Notes: generated from the sequence alone by a model not told the origin. DNA of 64,000 bases from Cylicocyclus nassatus (GCA_958299035.1 CATQJL010000112.1:47574941-47638940), one strand, 5' to 3'; numbered from the stretch's first letter, positions 36,099-48,170 are shown. Numbers and translations: made by a program.

Positions 36099-36815
36099 GT
36101 AGGCATCTCACGCACCTCAAGCCACGGAAAGTCCTTAAACATGCTGTCGTTTCCACTAAACAAATGAATTCTCAACCTGTACAGACTGTGCATGACATCG
36201 ACGTAGGAAATGATCTGGGGCACAATCTCGATCTTTGTCAAACCACCCGTGTAAGGTGTTTCACAGCTTCCAAGCGCAAACTTGGATCAAGAGGCTCAAA
36301 CCGTCTTTCGAGATCGGAAATCGTGTATCTGGTGGTGTCAGCTACATCACGGATAGCACGGACGGCTTCACTCGTAGTCGTTCTTGTCACGTCACTCATT
36401 ATAGGCTCTGTACTTGCTTCGCTAATTTTCGCCGTAATTTTGAAATTCAGCTTACTGATTTTTTTCTTTCTCTTTTTCTTCTTCTTTGTGGTCTTCATCT
36501 TTTATAACGATACGATATGCTGCACCAGTCCCTCGTCGTTGTCCATTGGAGGTCGATCGAATTGCTTGAGTGATGAAAACAACGATGCTTGCAGTACCAA
36601 CGACACTATGTCACCTTCTTCCGAGCTGACTTTTCCATCTCTAAGTCCAATACAGAGCTTTTGATCAAGCCTGCAATGCATAGCATAAGGTAGAATAACC
36701 AAAACAAACGGCTTGCTTTCTCCCGGCACATCTTCCATTGGTGACGACACCCTCGGGCGTTTTCGTGGCGATGACTCAGTTTCCGTAAGCGGTTGCGAAC
36801 TTCGTTGTCTCGTAT

Positions 36816-39555
36816 CTAAATTTAATAATTTAAAATTTATGATCTTAATTTTCGTATAAAATGCACAAATTCACTAGCACGTGGGATTGGTTTAGTTTGT
36901 CCATCTCCCTTATTTCCTGCGACATCAAAAATTCTCGTTGCGTCTTCCTAATTGCCTTTCTTTTCCACAAGAATTCTTGTTGCATCTTCCTCATCGCCTT
37001 CCTCTTCTACATCATCCTCGTCAAAGTCATCCATTTTTTTTTTAAATCTCCTCTTTCCAAATCGGCAAGATGTTTACGGCGTTCCAAACTAAAACAACCC
37101 AGCAAGATGAGTTTAGCAGATGTAGAATTGTGATGACACAGTTACACCTTCTCCGCAAGATTGAACTTTTTCTTTACTTCTCGAACTAGTTCAGGATATT
37201 TAGCGTCCTCTTTTCGTCCGAAAGTCCGCATCTTTACATAACCGAAAGCGCAGCTGTATAGGTACCGTCTCTGATAGTTTATTAGTTGCATTACTTGCGA
37301 ATGTCCTGTGGCAGAGATTTCGATGTAAGTTATGCTAAATTTGATATACCTGTCATATTTGCACAATTTTTTCCATCTATTTTTTGCTTATAATCATGAT
37401 CCTACTGCAAATATGCTATAGCATGCCTTGTTTGAAGCATAAAAAATCGCAAACGATAGAGAGCAGTTTGAGTACGAATTTGACGCAGACTCCGTGTTAG
37501 CAACATACCGTGTTACAAGAAAGGTTCAATCTTCAAATCCACTATCTCGCAAAAACTGTTTCATTACATGAGGGACGGTCATCTTATGTACGCGCGTTCC
37601 GCTATATTGTAGAAAAACGGTGCAAGTGGCTCCGTCATTCCTTCTAACTGCTGCTTTTCAATAATGCTGCAAGAAAGGAAAACAGCCTGCTAGTGTGTAA
37701 AAAGTATGCTTGATTTGATTTTAACTCACTGATTTCGTAATAACTTTATATAATAATCATCCATTTTTTCGACTCTTCATCAAGAACAATTATTGTCCAT
37801 AAAATGGAAGCTTTTGTTGTGCAGCCCTAGCTCTGTTTTTTGAGACAGGATAGCTGCTGATCTAAACATGTACGTAATATTAGTCTATGCAGTAGATCAA
37901 TGGTGCAACAACGGATGCACTCGCCCAAAGTCTTTCTCCAATTTCATCCATGAAGAACTCTTAGAGCCCTGTTCGCCCCATTCATTCACCGAAGTTACAT
38001 CTTCTTCTTCGGACCGACATGTACTTCCGTACATCATTCTGTAGATACACTCATTCCTGCTTGTATTGCAGTGTTGCACTAGAATTATGTTATCGTAAAA
38101 ATCAGCGACGCAAAAGCGCACAAAGACAAACCCCATAACATAGATGTTTTGTGCTGGCCGCAAAGTCTTTTTTTGTTCAAAAATCTACATTATTTTCTAC
38201 AGTTTCTTCGACTCCTTTATGCTCAACCACAGCTCTAGCAACACAGTAAGGTTCACATTTCTGCAAGTTATATGTATGAAATAACGTTACAAAAAGCAGA
38301 TAAACTGACACACTTTTTTTGCTGGGTACAATACCCTGAAACGATAGCGCTTGCTTTTCTACGACATTCATTCTCACTGTATAGTTTAGAAATAGTCTTT
38401 TGCCATGTTTCAAAACTTCGCGACGTTCACGACCGGCTACTACAAACATGTCAAATCCTTGTAAATCGATAGCGAAGACTTGTAAATGAATCAGTAACAA
38501 AATGCTCAAAGTATCAAAAGCATCGAGTCCGTCACTCACCTGGTTCAAGTCGTTGCTCTATGAACTTATTGAAGGCAATAAGAGCTTTTATCATACTTTT
38601 ACGAGAGCTTACACTAACCCTTCTGTTTTTAGGCTCATATGTGCCACAATTTCGCACGAATAGATTGCATCGTCGACTGTTACTGTTTGGTTTATTCTGG
38701 AAATACGGAATGCCAAAAAAAGCTTCTTAGTTTAAGAAACAACGCACCGTTTTCGCGCTCTCATAGCTGCGAGCGTAAACCGATTTATATAGGCCACATA
38801 ACCCCATGTACCGTTTTTCAATGGATTGCCTTTCCTTGCCAAAGCATCCGGCTAAACAAAGACGAAATTTGAGTTAGCGCTTGTTCGTAAACATATAGAC
38901 GGCTTCAACATAGTGTTTACCAGTGCTTCAGAAATATATTCTTCAAATTCTTTAAGCAACGGATGCTTCCTTCCATCCAATTTACGATAATACTTCAATT
39001 CGATGTCCACTTTTTCCTGCCGTTTTGAATTATTAGGTGCAGTAATTTAATACTCATGGCATAATTCACGAGTAATAGTCAATGTTTACTTTTCTTTTGT
39101 TTCTTTGGCACAATGTAGTCCTTTTAATAGTATCCCGGTGCTTGATCATCCATTTCATAACAGAAGATAAGTTCGACATTTGGTGCAGTTTTGAACACTG
39201 TATCCACTGGTCCACCTATAACATTCATATAGAAGTTATTCGTATGTGATTTTCTTAATTCCTTAAATTGCCTTTTGAATTTTAATTCAAATTCAATCTT
39301 TGAAAGCCTCGTCTCCAAGCTGCATGTAGCAAGTAGACGTTGTTGCTTTTGGCGTAGCCGTTCGTGAAGTACCTTGCTTCGCTGCTTTACTAGCCCCGAA
39401 ACTTTGTATAGCTTGAGACTTCGGTGTGGATCAGCTTGCATCACATTAATCGCACTACTCTCTCTTTCTAGGGCATCTTCTTCTTTGTGATCATAAGATG
39501 TACCAGGTTCTTCTCCACGCTGCATCGCATCTCTTAACTTTAGTTTGCGCCCCAT
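36816..39555 (-). pseudogene. Unrecognised multi-exon gene upstream of the SET exons
   Basis: Exons supported on the minus strand: 39124-39555 (ATG at 39553-39555 directly after an acceptor-like TTGTAG; charged, with a Q/R-rich helix RLRQKQQRLL); 38921-39016 (32 codons); 38748-38851; 38540-38682; 38335-38478 (contains FAIDLQGFDMFVVAGRERR). Phases 2, 1 chain correctly across the last three. A later piece, 37145-37390, reads KLCKYDRYIKFSITYIEIS and ends FNLAEKV-stop. An acidic piece follows at 36870-37035 (MDDFDEDDVEEEGDEED) with an in-frame stop. It may be the N-terminal half of the SET gene or a separate gene; the gap of about 100 bp after 37145 also fits a nematode operon. Family unknown. 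Confidence 0.5.
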
Positions 39556-39601
39556 CTACAATACTTGTATAAATTATCACACGTATATATGTCAAGTACT
39601 T

Positions 39602-39916
39602 AGACAATCGCCGGGGGCAGGCGGGCACCGGAAAAATAGGTTGCTGATCTCTCGCATCCCGCTCGCGGATTTTTTGGGAAGCAATCAGGACTTTTCGGAA
39701 GACCGCTTGCTGAGTTCTCGATTCCTCAGAGATTCAGCAATATATCTGCAAAAGATAAGAGCGAAAAAAATTCAACAGGCGGTCTCTCAAAAATCCGCTG
39801 ACTCAGCAAGCGGTCTTCCGAAAAGTCCTGATTGCTTTCCAAAAAGTCCGCGAGCGGGGTGCGAGAAATCTGCAATCTATTTTTCCGGTGCCCGCCTGCC
39901 CCCAGCGATTATCTGA
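39602..39916. mobile_element. Foldback relative of the GCCGGGGGCAGGCGG family
   Basis: AATCGCCGGGGGCAGGCGGG at the left, CCCGCCTGCCCCCAGCGATT at the right, and about 140-bp inverted arms (ACCGGAAAAATAG, GCAATCAGGACTTTTCGGAAGACCGCTTGCTGA). Confidence 0.85.
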
Positions 39917-39949
39917 GTATTTGTCGTTAAATATGCTTATTTCTTCGAG

Positions 39950-41922
39950 GCTTTCTTCTAGTCATTGCATGCCCATGTTCATTTCAGCACTATGAGCATT
40001 TTGCCCTGTATTGGTCACATGCGAGTGCTTCTTTTAATCACTTGTATGTATTAGGTTGGTGCAAAAGTAATGCGCGTTTTTTAGCTCTTCTTTCAAGATA
40101 GCTTTTCTCCATCAAAGTTTCTCCCATAAAACTTAACCAGCATACCATTAAGAAGCTTCTTTCATGCTCTATTCAAAGGTGGTTATAAGAGGCTTCTAGC
40201 ATTCGTTAAAAATTTCTAGAGTTTCATACAACCGCACTCGAAACCAGAATTTCATAGCACTTAATTTTTTAGCCAGAATTTGGGCGCCAGTGAACGCATT
40301 CTCTTGCAAATTTGACTACTGTTGTAGTAGAAATTTTCTACGTTATGCACGCTTTACTGTTTTCTCAGAAATCAATCAGAATGAAATTTCGGCGCCTCAA
40401 CATGAGTGATGGTTTTGACTATTCTGTGGGCCATAAATTTCCTTTGAAGAGGGCAATCGCCAAAGCTTCGCTCATTTCCATAAGCGTAAGGGTGGGCCTG
40501 TTGTTGACAGTTTTTGCAGAAACGTGGAAGCTGTTCAGTTTACAGAAAATCAAAAATCTCCATATTTTGGGATTTTGAGGGCTACGAAAAAATGTCGAAA
40601 AATCGGACAATTTTGAATATTATTTTTTCCTTTTCGCAAGTCTTCTTTGTTTGAGCCCCTTTCAACTTTGTTTGTACTACTAGCTTACGGCTACAAGACA
40701 GTCAACTTTTCATTTATACCGACAAATCTTGAAGGAAGTTATGATCAGTTAAAAACGAAGTTTACGAAAAAACTTTTTTTTGCTTACCAATCCATATTTT
40801 CCACCGTTTTGCGATGTTAGCATAAGTTAATGTGTGCTGTATAGAGAGAGGTTTGGTGCCTCTGATGGACTTGCCGACTTGCCTCTGCCGTACCGAGAAA
40901 TATGGATTTTTTAGAAAGTTATAGCACGCCAAAGTGAGAACTCGCAAAACGCGCTTTACTTTTGCATCGACCTAATAAATAGCTTTGGAAATTTAGATAA
41001 AGAAAATCTCTTGACAGATTGTAACAAAAAATTTTGTTAGTCCTTAAACCAACCCGCAACTCGTGACTAAGTGTGTCCGTTGCTTGTGAGCAAGTGTGTC
41101 GAATAACAATTCAACGTGCTTTCGGAGCTTTCAGATCATTTTGCCAATCGGCTTGGAGGAAGTCTTTGTTTAATCACGCAACAATCATTAAATTACCCCA
41201 GTCGCATTGCCATCAATCAATTTTTGCAATGCTCAAACTGAAATGAATTTTGAAATATAGTGCTCAAGACTATTTTGTTACCGAAAAGTTAGATGTCAAA
41301 AAATCGTATGTTTTTTTAAAATAATGTATCGCAGATGCAAATACTTACTTCGCTCAAGGCTTGATGAAAAAACGCCCAAAATTTTTTTTATAACATGCTG
41401 TGAATTTATGTCTAAACATGTAAATGCAAGCCCAGGCTATAATCATCGTGCATGATGCTTTTTTTGAACTCACAGCAGACACGGTAAAACAAACTGGCTT
41501 TTTGTGCTACAAAAGCGAGCAGCAACTTCCTTTAGTTCTCATAGTTTTCATTTCTTAAGGGCCATTAGATCACATGCGTTTCTGTATGCTTCATAATTCG
41601 GAACTCCATTCTGATCATCTTCGTCTGTATATTTGGTTACGGCAAATGTTGTGTTAACGTCTTTCAGCCAGATTTTTGGCCGATTGTGATTTCTGAAGTG
41701 AATCGTTGATTTGAAGACAATACATTTATCCAGAGGAGTTAAGTGTTGTTTTTTTAGTGACGCAAAGAATAATTATTGGATCATCTGTTTAGTGTCATTG
41801 AGGATCATTCACGGCAAGCTCCTTAGCGATTGCTAATAGATTGCATCGAAAATTTGTTTCGATGTCGTCTTAATCATTTTTGCTTCTCTACTGTACAGCA
41901 CAGCATAATGTGTGCTCAAACC
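39950..41922 (+). repeat. Third, diverged copy of arm segment X
   Basis: After removing the mariner at 40051-40975, this stretch is colinear with 26420-27470 of the right arm (for example GATTTAGATAAAGAAAATCTC, TGCAAGCCCA.GCTATAATCATCGTG, GCAAGCTCCTTAGCGATTGCT). Identity is roughly 80%, so this duplication is much older than the palindrome. No gene identified. Confidence 0.8.
40051..40975. mobile_element. 925-bp mariner-derived element
   Basis: TTAGGTTGGTGCAAAAGTAA(TGCGCG) at the left and (CGCGCT)TTACTTTTGCATCGACCTAA at the right, with TA on each side. The arm copy at about 26470-26480 shows the empty site with one TA. The ends are of the cecropia-mariner type. No intact transposase. Confidence 0.9.
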
Positions 41923-41999
41923 CTTTGCTATCACTTTGAAGGGCAGTAATCATATGAGATAAAGGTGAATTACTTTACTTTCAGGCCTTTGAGGAAGGC

Positions 42000-42030
42000 A
42001 CTGATGCCGAAACGTTAGGCCGAATAAAGT
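42000..42030 (+). ncRNA. Hammerhead-like core in the left PLE end
   Basis: GGCACTGATGCCGAAACGTTAGGCC contains CTGATG and CGAAAC, the two conserved halves of the hammerhead core, but the stem II between them is missing or reduced. The right end at 49085-49110 has a more degraded version (TTGATGCCGAGACG). Ribozyme activity is doubtful. Confidence 0.3.
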
Positions 42031-42630
42031 TTATTCCTATCATACCTGCTTTGGAAAAGAAAGCTCTGAGATATACTGAACATGCCCAGGTTTTATGAAC
42101 AGACAGCCTATGAGATACTTCGTGAAGTGTAGCCACATTCGTTCTCAATAGTCAAAGAAATTCTAGCACTTCGCCAGAAAGTAACAGTCACGTGACAGCC
42201 TCTCATCTTCTTCAGAAGATGCCGTGCCATGACCATTGCTCCGAAATTCATCACAAACAATAGAGCAGGAGTTACATGCAACCTGCCCAGAAGATCATCC
42301 AAAAATAAAAAAAGTTATACCAGAATGTCTCTGCCGTGGTTATCAAGCAGAAATAACATTTGTTATACTCATCTCTACTCAAATATGAAACGAGGGAAGG
42401 AGCATGTAGACGATTAATGAACAACGAAAGCTGGAAGAGGATTAAAAGAAAGCCCAAGCAAATCTGCGCTGGTATGCGGTCTAACATTAAATTTACACTT
42501 TATGAAAATTCGAGAGACTTTTGAGTGAACAAAATAAAACCCATAAAACACGTTGCGCGCCTGCCACAGAATACAAGATCCGGTCAATTATCAGGTGCAT
42601 CAACGGCCCAATTGACAGGAGACAATTGAC

Positions 42631-42695
42631 AGAAGTGGGCCGACAGTTTTGTTGAGGATATCATGGTTTCTCAACAAAACTGTCGGCCCACTTCT
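42631..42695. repeat. Perfect 25-bp hairpin within PLE coding relic
   Basis: AGAAGTGGGCCGACAGTTTT... (42631-42655) is followed after 15 bases by its exact reverse complement (42671-42695). It interrupts sequence that otherwise reads as PLE reverse transcriptase, so it looks like a local snap-back duplication. Confidence 0.9.
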
Positions 42696-42699
42696 CGAA

Positions 42700-43130
42700 A
42701 AAAATTCCCTCCCATCTGATAAACACTAGACATTTCTTGACCGACTGCGACGTAAATTTTGACTAAAGTTGCATCATAGAGCATTACACGTGTCGTTTGT
42801 ACACCAATGTCTCCAACAGCGAAGCACTAGAGGCTCTTTCCGAGATGCTTGATGAGCACAGTGCAAGTATGTCGACGTATGGACTCAGTTAGACGCGACT
42901 CATAACTCTCGAAGGGAGTGTCTCAAGTGCAATAAAACAAGTGTTCTGGAGACTTCTGTTCACAGGTAAGAGGATGCCAATGGGTCAGCATTAGCGCCCG
43001 TGTTGCTAGATGCTTTATGAGCAAAATAGAGAAGCCGGTGTTATCTAGAAGACTACTTATGTAGTGCAGATACATAGACGGCCGTTAATTACATCAACTC
43101 AGTTCGAAATGGACTAGTGTTTTGCAGTAT
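42700..43130 (+). pseudogene. Penelope-like reverse transcriptase relic
   Basis: Broken frames read LYTNVSNSEALEALSEMLDE (about 42800-42855), then a segment equivalent to MGQ-LAPVLA (42977-43005) and FMSKIEKPVLSRR..YCRYIDG (43016-43085). The last corresponds to the RT catalytic (Y/F)xDD box with the second Asp replaced by Gly. Several frameshifts and stops. Confidence 0.7.
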
Positions 43131-43619
43131 CAAATCAACAATCCCAGTACATAAAATTCACCAGAGAGAGACCAAACGAAGGTTGGTTGCCCTATCTCAA
43201 CACACAACTGATGTTGGCCGGTGGTACGATACATATATGGTAGGTAGACAGCTGTAAGAACATCCTTTTGCATGCCAAGTCCGCCCACCCGATTGCCGTT
43301 AAACGTGCTATCTTGCATAGTATGTTCCGAACGGCGACTAACATCTGCAGTGGTGAGAGTGAACGACAGAAGTCTGGAGTGCTGGCGTCCGCGACAGCAG
43401 CCTCAAACGGCTACTGTTCGGCCAGGTCTACACGTATTCGAAGGACAACTGCACAATCTGATGACGATCTAACATAATTCCTCTCTGCTTACCATTCGTC
43501 TCAGACAGGGTAACACACGCACTACGAAGTCGTTAGTTGCGAGCGCAGCCGAAACGTGATGTCGTTCTCACCAATATACCGCGGAATAACATCAGAAATT
43601 AACTCATACGTCATAGATT

Positions 43620-44000
43620 ATACGATATCGCCTGCACATTCAAATGCTGCATTATTTGCCCTTACGGAAAACAAGGAGACTGTGTAAGAACTGAAGCAGT
43701 ATGCGGGCTTGAATGCCTAGACTGTCACGCTACCTATATTGGCGAGAACGGGCGGCCACACTATGTACGCGTACACGAACATCTAACGAGTAAAAGGGAA
43801 AGCATAACAGCCCCGTTAGGAAAAAACAAGAAAGTTGATCACTGCGAAAATGTTTTCATGTTGAGTGTACAGTCTTAGCTCTAAAAGTAGAATATTCGCT
43901 CGCAGAGAGTTGACAGCGTCGTTCAATCTATCAAGGGAACCCAAAATGAATGGCAAAAATGAACAATACTCTATCACAAGTGACCTCATGCTTCTACCGT
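43620..44000 (+). pseudogene. Penelope-like GIY-YIG endonuclease relic
   Basis: CTFKCCIICPYGKQGDC (43630-43680), CLDCHATYIGENGRP (43717-43760) and VRVHEHL give the Cys-rich linker and the YIG core of a PLE nuclease. Clearly a different family from the arm PLE. The frame is lost after about 43870. Confidence 0.7.
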
Positions 44001-44687
44001 AGTGCCAGCTATAACGCCCACATTATATAAGCAGATCCTTAGTAGGACTGCCTTCATACTTCCATCATCTATACGTGAAGCTAAGCACTGCCGTCGCAGC
44101 GTGTTGCAGGGCTTGGCAGGAGGTTGCATTCCGGGATTTCAAAAACGGCATCCCCTTTGAAGCCCAAAATTTTTACGACTTCCTCATTGACCCCTATTTT
44201 TGACCCGTCATTTTGTGACGGACAGGTACATGCAAACAAAAAGGACTCAGCGCTTAATTTAAACTTCAAAACACCTCACAAACTTCTCCGCTGACTTTGG
44301 CAGATTTTGGACTTTTCGCTTGCCCTGCTGTAACCATAACTTTGTTCAGTATGCTTTTCCAAATTCTACAACCTGCATAAATATACATTAGATTCTATTC
44401 GAAAGAGCGTGATACCCAAAAAAGCACAAAATTTCACAATGAAGCAGAAATTATCTTTGAAACTGCTCGTAATGTGACGAAAAGTGGAGACAGAGATAGA
44501 GAAAAAGTAATATCACTTTATTCAATTCAACAAAAACACAATTCACTAGCATTGAATTGGGGGAGCCCTAAAAAATAGAACGCCAACCAATGTAGCGTCG
44601 TTTAAAAGATCGGCTTTACCGTCGCCTCTTTTGAAAAGAAAACCGAGGCTACATGACTTAACATCGCTGGCTAAAAAGCGGAAATTC
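44001..44687. other. No recognisable feature
   Basis: Sequence between the PLE nuclease and the spliced minus-strand gene. Nothing recognised. Confidence 0.3.
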
Positions 44688-46019
44688 ATTGAAGTTAGTT
44701 TCTTGTATTCTCACATATCAGTTGAGGTCGAGTGCGGTGATCAGTGGTGTTCTAAAAACATGGTTGAAAAGACTTGTACCTAGGCCTCTTTGCGCTTTCC
44801 ATTCTTTTGAAACTAACCTATTACATGCTTTGCCAAGATCTTTATTGGAAGAGTCACGACTGCGTAAACATGTAAGAGACATGACAACAAGCAATCATAA
44901 TCGTCCACCTGAAAGTAAGCAAGAGCCTGCAATAAATTTCACACGCTCCTGTATCTTTGACACAGAAACAGAGAAAGAGATAGAGAGGAGAGAGAGAGAG
45001 AAAGGGAAGGAGTGGGAGGGAGGGAAAGAGAAACTCGTTTACTAAATTCTTGTGTAGAAAAAAGAGGTATGGGCGACGTTATTTCACTCAACTCTAAATA
45101 TTTGCTCCATTCCGTTACGTTACATTACTGGAACACTACATCGTCGCTAGGGACGATGCTAAAAGCTTGCGTGGGGTGGACAATAATAGATCTGCAATAG
45201 TGACGAAGCTGCCATCTCAAACTATTGGGCAAAAACGTATGCAGCAAAGTAAATTTGAATGAATCCATATCTGCGCAGCATGTCTGAAGCTGCCTAGCCA
45301 CTACGACGCTACGTTTTACAAAGTATTTAACAAATTATAGTGCTCAAAATCTTGTATGGTACTGATAGGTGTGTTTCAAGTGAGCTATCGCCCAAACAGC
45401 AGCTAAATCATTGGTAAGAAATTTTTGTACCCACTTTGGCCCAAATCGTACCTCTTCTGCAAAACCATTGTGAGCTGCCGCTTAGACTGATAGCTACTTT
45501 CAATCAGCATCCATTCAAGAAGCCCAAGCATTACTTGGCTGAAGGGTCTACGAAAGCCTTCACAAAACAAATGAGATCTTGTCAGGAAATCCGCAAGCAA
45601 TCAAGGAAAACTCAGCTAGATGAAAACTTTAGCAAATAACTACTCACCTCGGAGTAAAAGCATACGTAGATTTTTACAGAAGTGAGCTGCAACGATGAGC
45701 TTTGCATCAGTACTTGTGTATGCAACGTAGCAGGGCTCACTTAGCATCTAAAAACTCGATATCACACTTTGCCATTTTCGGACCTGTGAAGAACATAAAC
45801 AAAACTGAAACTTGTGACAAAGAAAGTCCTAAACATCAAATTTCCCATCATCTTAGCCTAGATAACAGCGTAACAAATCATCCAGCGTCACTTACCAGAT
45901 TTAGAACAAAAGAACAGACCTCATTCTTCATTCCATCATTGTGTTCTCCAGGTTTGGAAGCCTCTTCAGTTTTTTTTTCCTTCTCGCGCAGTGCAGTATG
46001 CCTCTGCTTAATTGGAAAT
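44688..46019 (-). pseudogene. Unrecognised spliced gene inside the PLE-bounded insertion
   Basis: Exons on the minus strand with consensus splice sites: 45896-46019 (TTTCAG...GTAAGT; EKEKKTEEASKPGEHNDG), 45648-45783 (CACAG...GTGAGT; YVAYTSTDAKLIVAAHFC), 45431-45557 (FSQVMLGLLEWMLIESSYQS), 45140-45191 (TTGCAG; IIVHPTQAFSIVPSDD) and 44818-44926 (TTGCAG; ALAYFQVDDYDCLLSCLLHV), with a possible last exon ending about 44688. Phases chain across all junctions. One in-frame TAG (about 45748-45750) precedes MLSEPCY, so it is either a pseudogene, has an error there, or the reading starts anew. The N-terminal exons were not found. No family recognised; host gene or PLE cargo are both possible. Confidence 0.5.
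44966..45030. repeat. GA-rich tract
   Basis: GAGA/GGGA-rich purine run on the plus strand, lying in an intron of the minus-strand gene. Confidence 0.7.
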
Positions 46020-48170
46020 CTGAAATGGAAAGATGACAAAGATTGAAATCACCAAAAGAAGGAGTACGAGCATAGCGTTGAAATATGAAATCAGAATTCA
46101 GTATAAAGATTTGAATTCTTTGCTTTGCCGGTCTAAGTAAGTGCCGTGCAATTGGAGCGCGCTTTCCAATCTTTCACATTGCCATACAGAGATCATTTTG
46201 GGTTAGAGTAAGTGAAGGATTTGTTAGTTTTGGAACAGGATTTGCACTTATAGTAAAATTAACAATTAAGATCTCACTTATGTAAACAAATCTGAAAAAT
46301 TATGTGAGGAAAAGCAGGGAACAACCCCAGGTTGCTCCCAGGTTGCGCGAGAGCAACCTAAATTGGAAAATCTCTTACCATTTTCCAAACTCACATAAGT
46401 TTTTCATAAATTTTCATACAATTCCTGCACTCCCTATTGCTTCACTATAGGCCAAATTTGGTGCCGTATCGTTACTTGTGCGTTGCAAACGGACCCAATT
46501 TGTTATTTTCAACATATCAAAACTCTGTTTTGAGTTCCCGCGCGCTAGCGACTTGTTCTTTGGAGCACAAAATCGTAGGTTTTACTAGAGTTTGAGTCAT
46601 TGAAGCACGTCAAAAGCGAGAAAAAGCTGGACGGATGGAATCCAAGGCATGTGTTTACTTATAATACCGCTCGTTATTTGTTTGTGTACTTCACTTGTTT
46701 ACTTAATTCAACTTTCCAAAGCCAGCAAACATCCTTAATGTGAAGCAAAGCCTAGCTCTTCGAAGCGGATTTCGTTTTCTATGACTTCTTCAATAGATTT
46801 GATAATTTATTTTTGCGATGTCATTATTCTCAACAAATTGAGGCCTGGAATGAATTTGCAATCATGAAAACCATCAGAGTTCGACCTTTTAGCAGTGGGA
46901 GGTATTACATTTACACCTTTTTGCAGTGGATCCAAGTATTTTTACAGCAAAACTACTTTTTACAGCCTTTGTGGCGTTATCACACAAATTCACTGAACTT
47001 TTAAGAATTTGTGATCGCCCTTCGAAGGACAAGTACAGGAATGAGTGAAAATTGCGCAAGTGACTTTTTGCTACTAATGATAATTTCTTGAAGTTCTCGA
47101 ACATTCAAATTAACTCCGTGAAATTTTCACGGCGCGGCTTAAGCCATGCCACCTCACACAAAGAACTCCTTTCCCCCCTCCCATTTCCTCCCCGCCTCGT
47201 GAACATCTCTCGAACCTCCACTGATCAGCACATATTAGCGTACAAAGCGACTTGACTTTGGGTTTGAAAGCTTCGATAAGAAGTGTTCCCAAAATAATTT
47301 AGTTTTCAAAACTGTTTTGTTTTGAAAGATTTGAAAGATGCATAAAATTTTGCCTTATTATGTTGAATCTTCCGAATTTTTTCCGTAAAGATTGGGAAAA
47401 CATGACGGAAAAACAAGTTAGATTTGATTTTTATAGACTGTTTAGAATTTGATTTTTATAGACTGTCTGGAAACTTTCTCATATTTTTCTTCGTCTACTT
47501 TTTCGCATAAGCGCCATATCAAATGCAGAAGCTTCCTCTTTGAATTACTCAAAGGGCGAATATCTCCAAGGTGTTGTTCTTGTTTCCAGTCCTTGAGTGG
47601 AAAATGAGATTACCTATAGTTAATGGCACTTAAACTAACTTTTTTTAAAACACGCCAGACTCTGTAAAACATTGCAACAAAACATTCTCGTACGCACTCT
47701 AGTGTATGTTACGTGCGCATTTCGTAAATTACAGGAAAAAATCCCGGGGCTCTGCCCCGGACCCCGAAAAACGACTTTCTTTTTGCTTTTTCGGACCAAA
47801 AACGATATCCAGCTTGTGAAAGCGCAACCACCGCTGGGCCCTGGCGTGTTGTCAGCGTGATCAGTGGTGAGATGTTTGTGAATTAAAGGCTAGCTGGTTT
47901 CGCTCAAAACGAACGAATATTCAAATTTGAAGGAGAGGTTTGACCGTGCAGAGCGTAAGGCAAAAGTGAATGACTCAAAGGCAGCGTTCGGGCAGATACG
48001 AAAATGTAGAGTACAGGGGCGCCCGTTCTGGTAAGGCTCTTGCCCAATTGGCAATACACCAATTTGCTTCCGAAGCGAAAAATCCGCTTCAGAAGTGGCC
48101 ACTGGAACGCCGCGGCGACCGGGACGAGTTAGTTCGATACGTAGGATCCCACAAAGACTCTGCGTCCTAA
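46020..48170. other. No supported gene
   Basis: Mostly unique, AT-rich. A hairpin-forming patch occurs at 46325-46390 (AGGTTGCTC/GAGCAACCT; GGAAAAT/ATTTTCC) and a strong GC hairpin at about 47743-47775 (CCCGGGGCTCTGCCCCGG), possibly a Helitron-type 3' hairpin. Short open frames have no support. Confidence 0.35.

Larger units (their letters stand above)
33544..36815 (-). pseudogene. SET-domain (KMT5A-like) gene, broken by two transposons
   Basis: Exons on the minus strand, 5' to 3': from 36815 (after AATTTAG) a basic, Ser-rich part with PRKRPRV; 36241-36099 plus 35746-35692, reading LEVREMPTINGRSVYASR, the start of a SET domain; 35344-35621, with GRLINQS (family GRLINHS); 35164-35278, with AGEQLLWNYG (family AGEELLYDYG); 34978-35097 joined to 34023-34060; 33656-33889 (78 codons, phase 0 both ends); and 33544-33600 ending in a stop. 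GRLINHS is typical of the KMT5A/SET8 group, lysine methyltransferases acting on histone H4 K20, so that is the nearest guess. Lesions: a hAT MITE in the SET start, a foldback in a later exon, frameshifts near 36255 and 35722, and a phase mismatch at the 35344/35278 junction. The part after SET (AMFLVKVASPLPQLQ, VILLDARHLEESGHRYG) is unknown to me. Confidence 0.65.
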
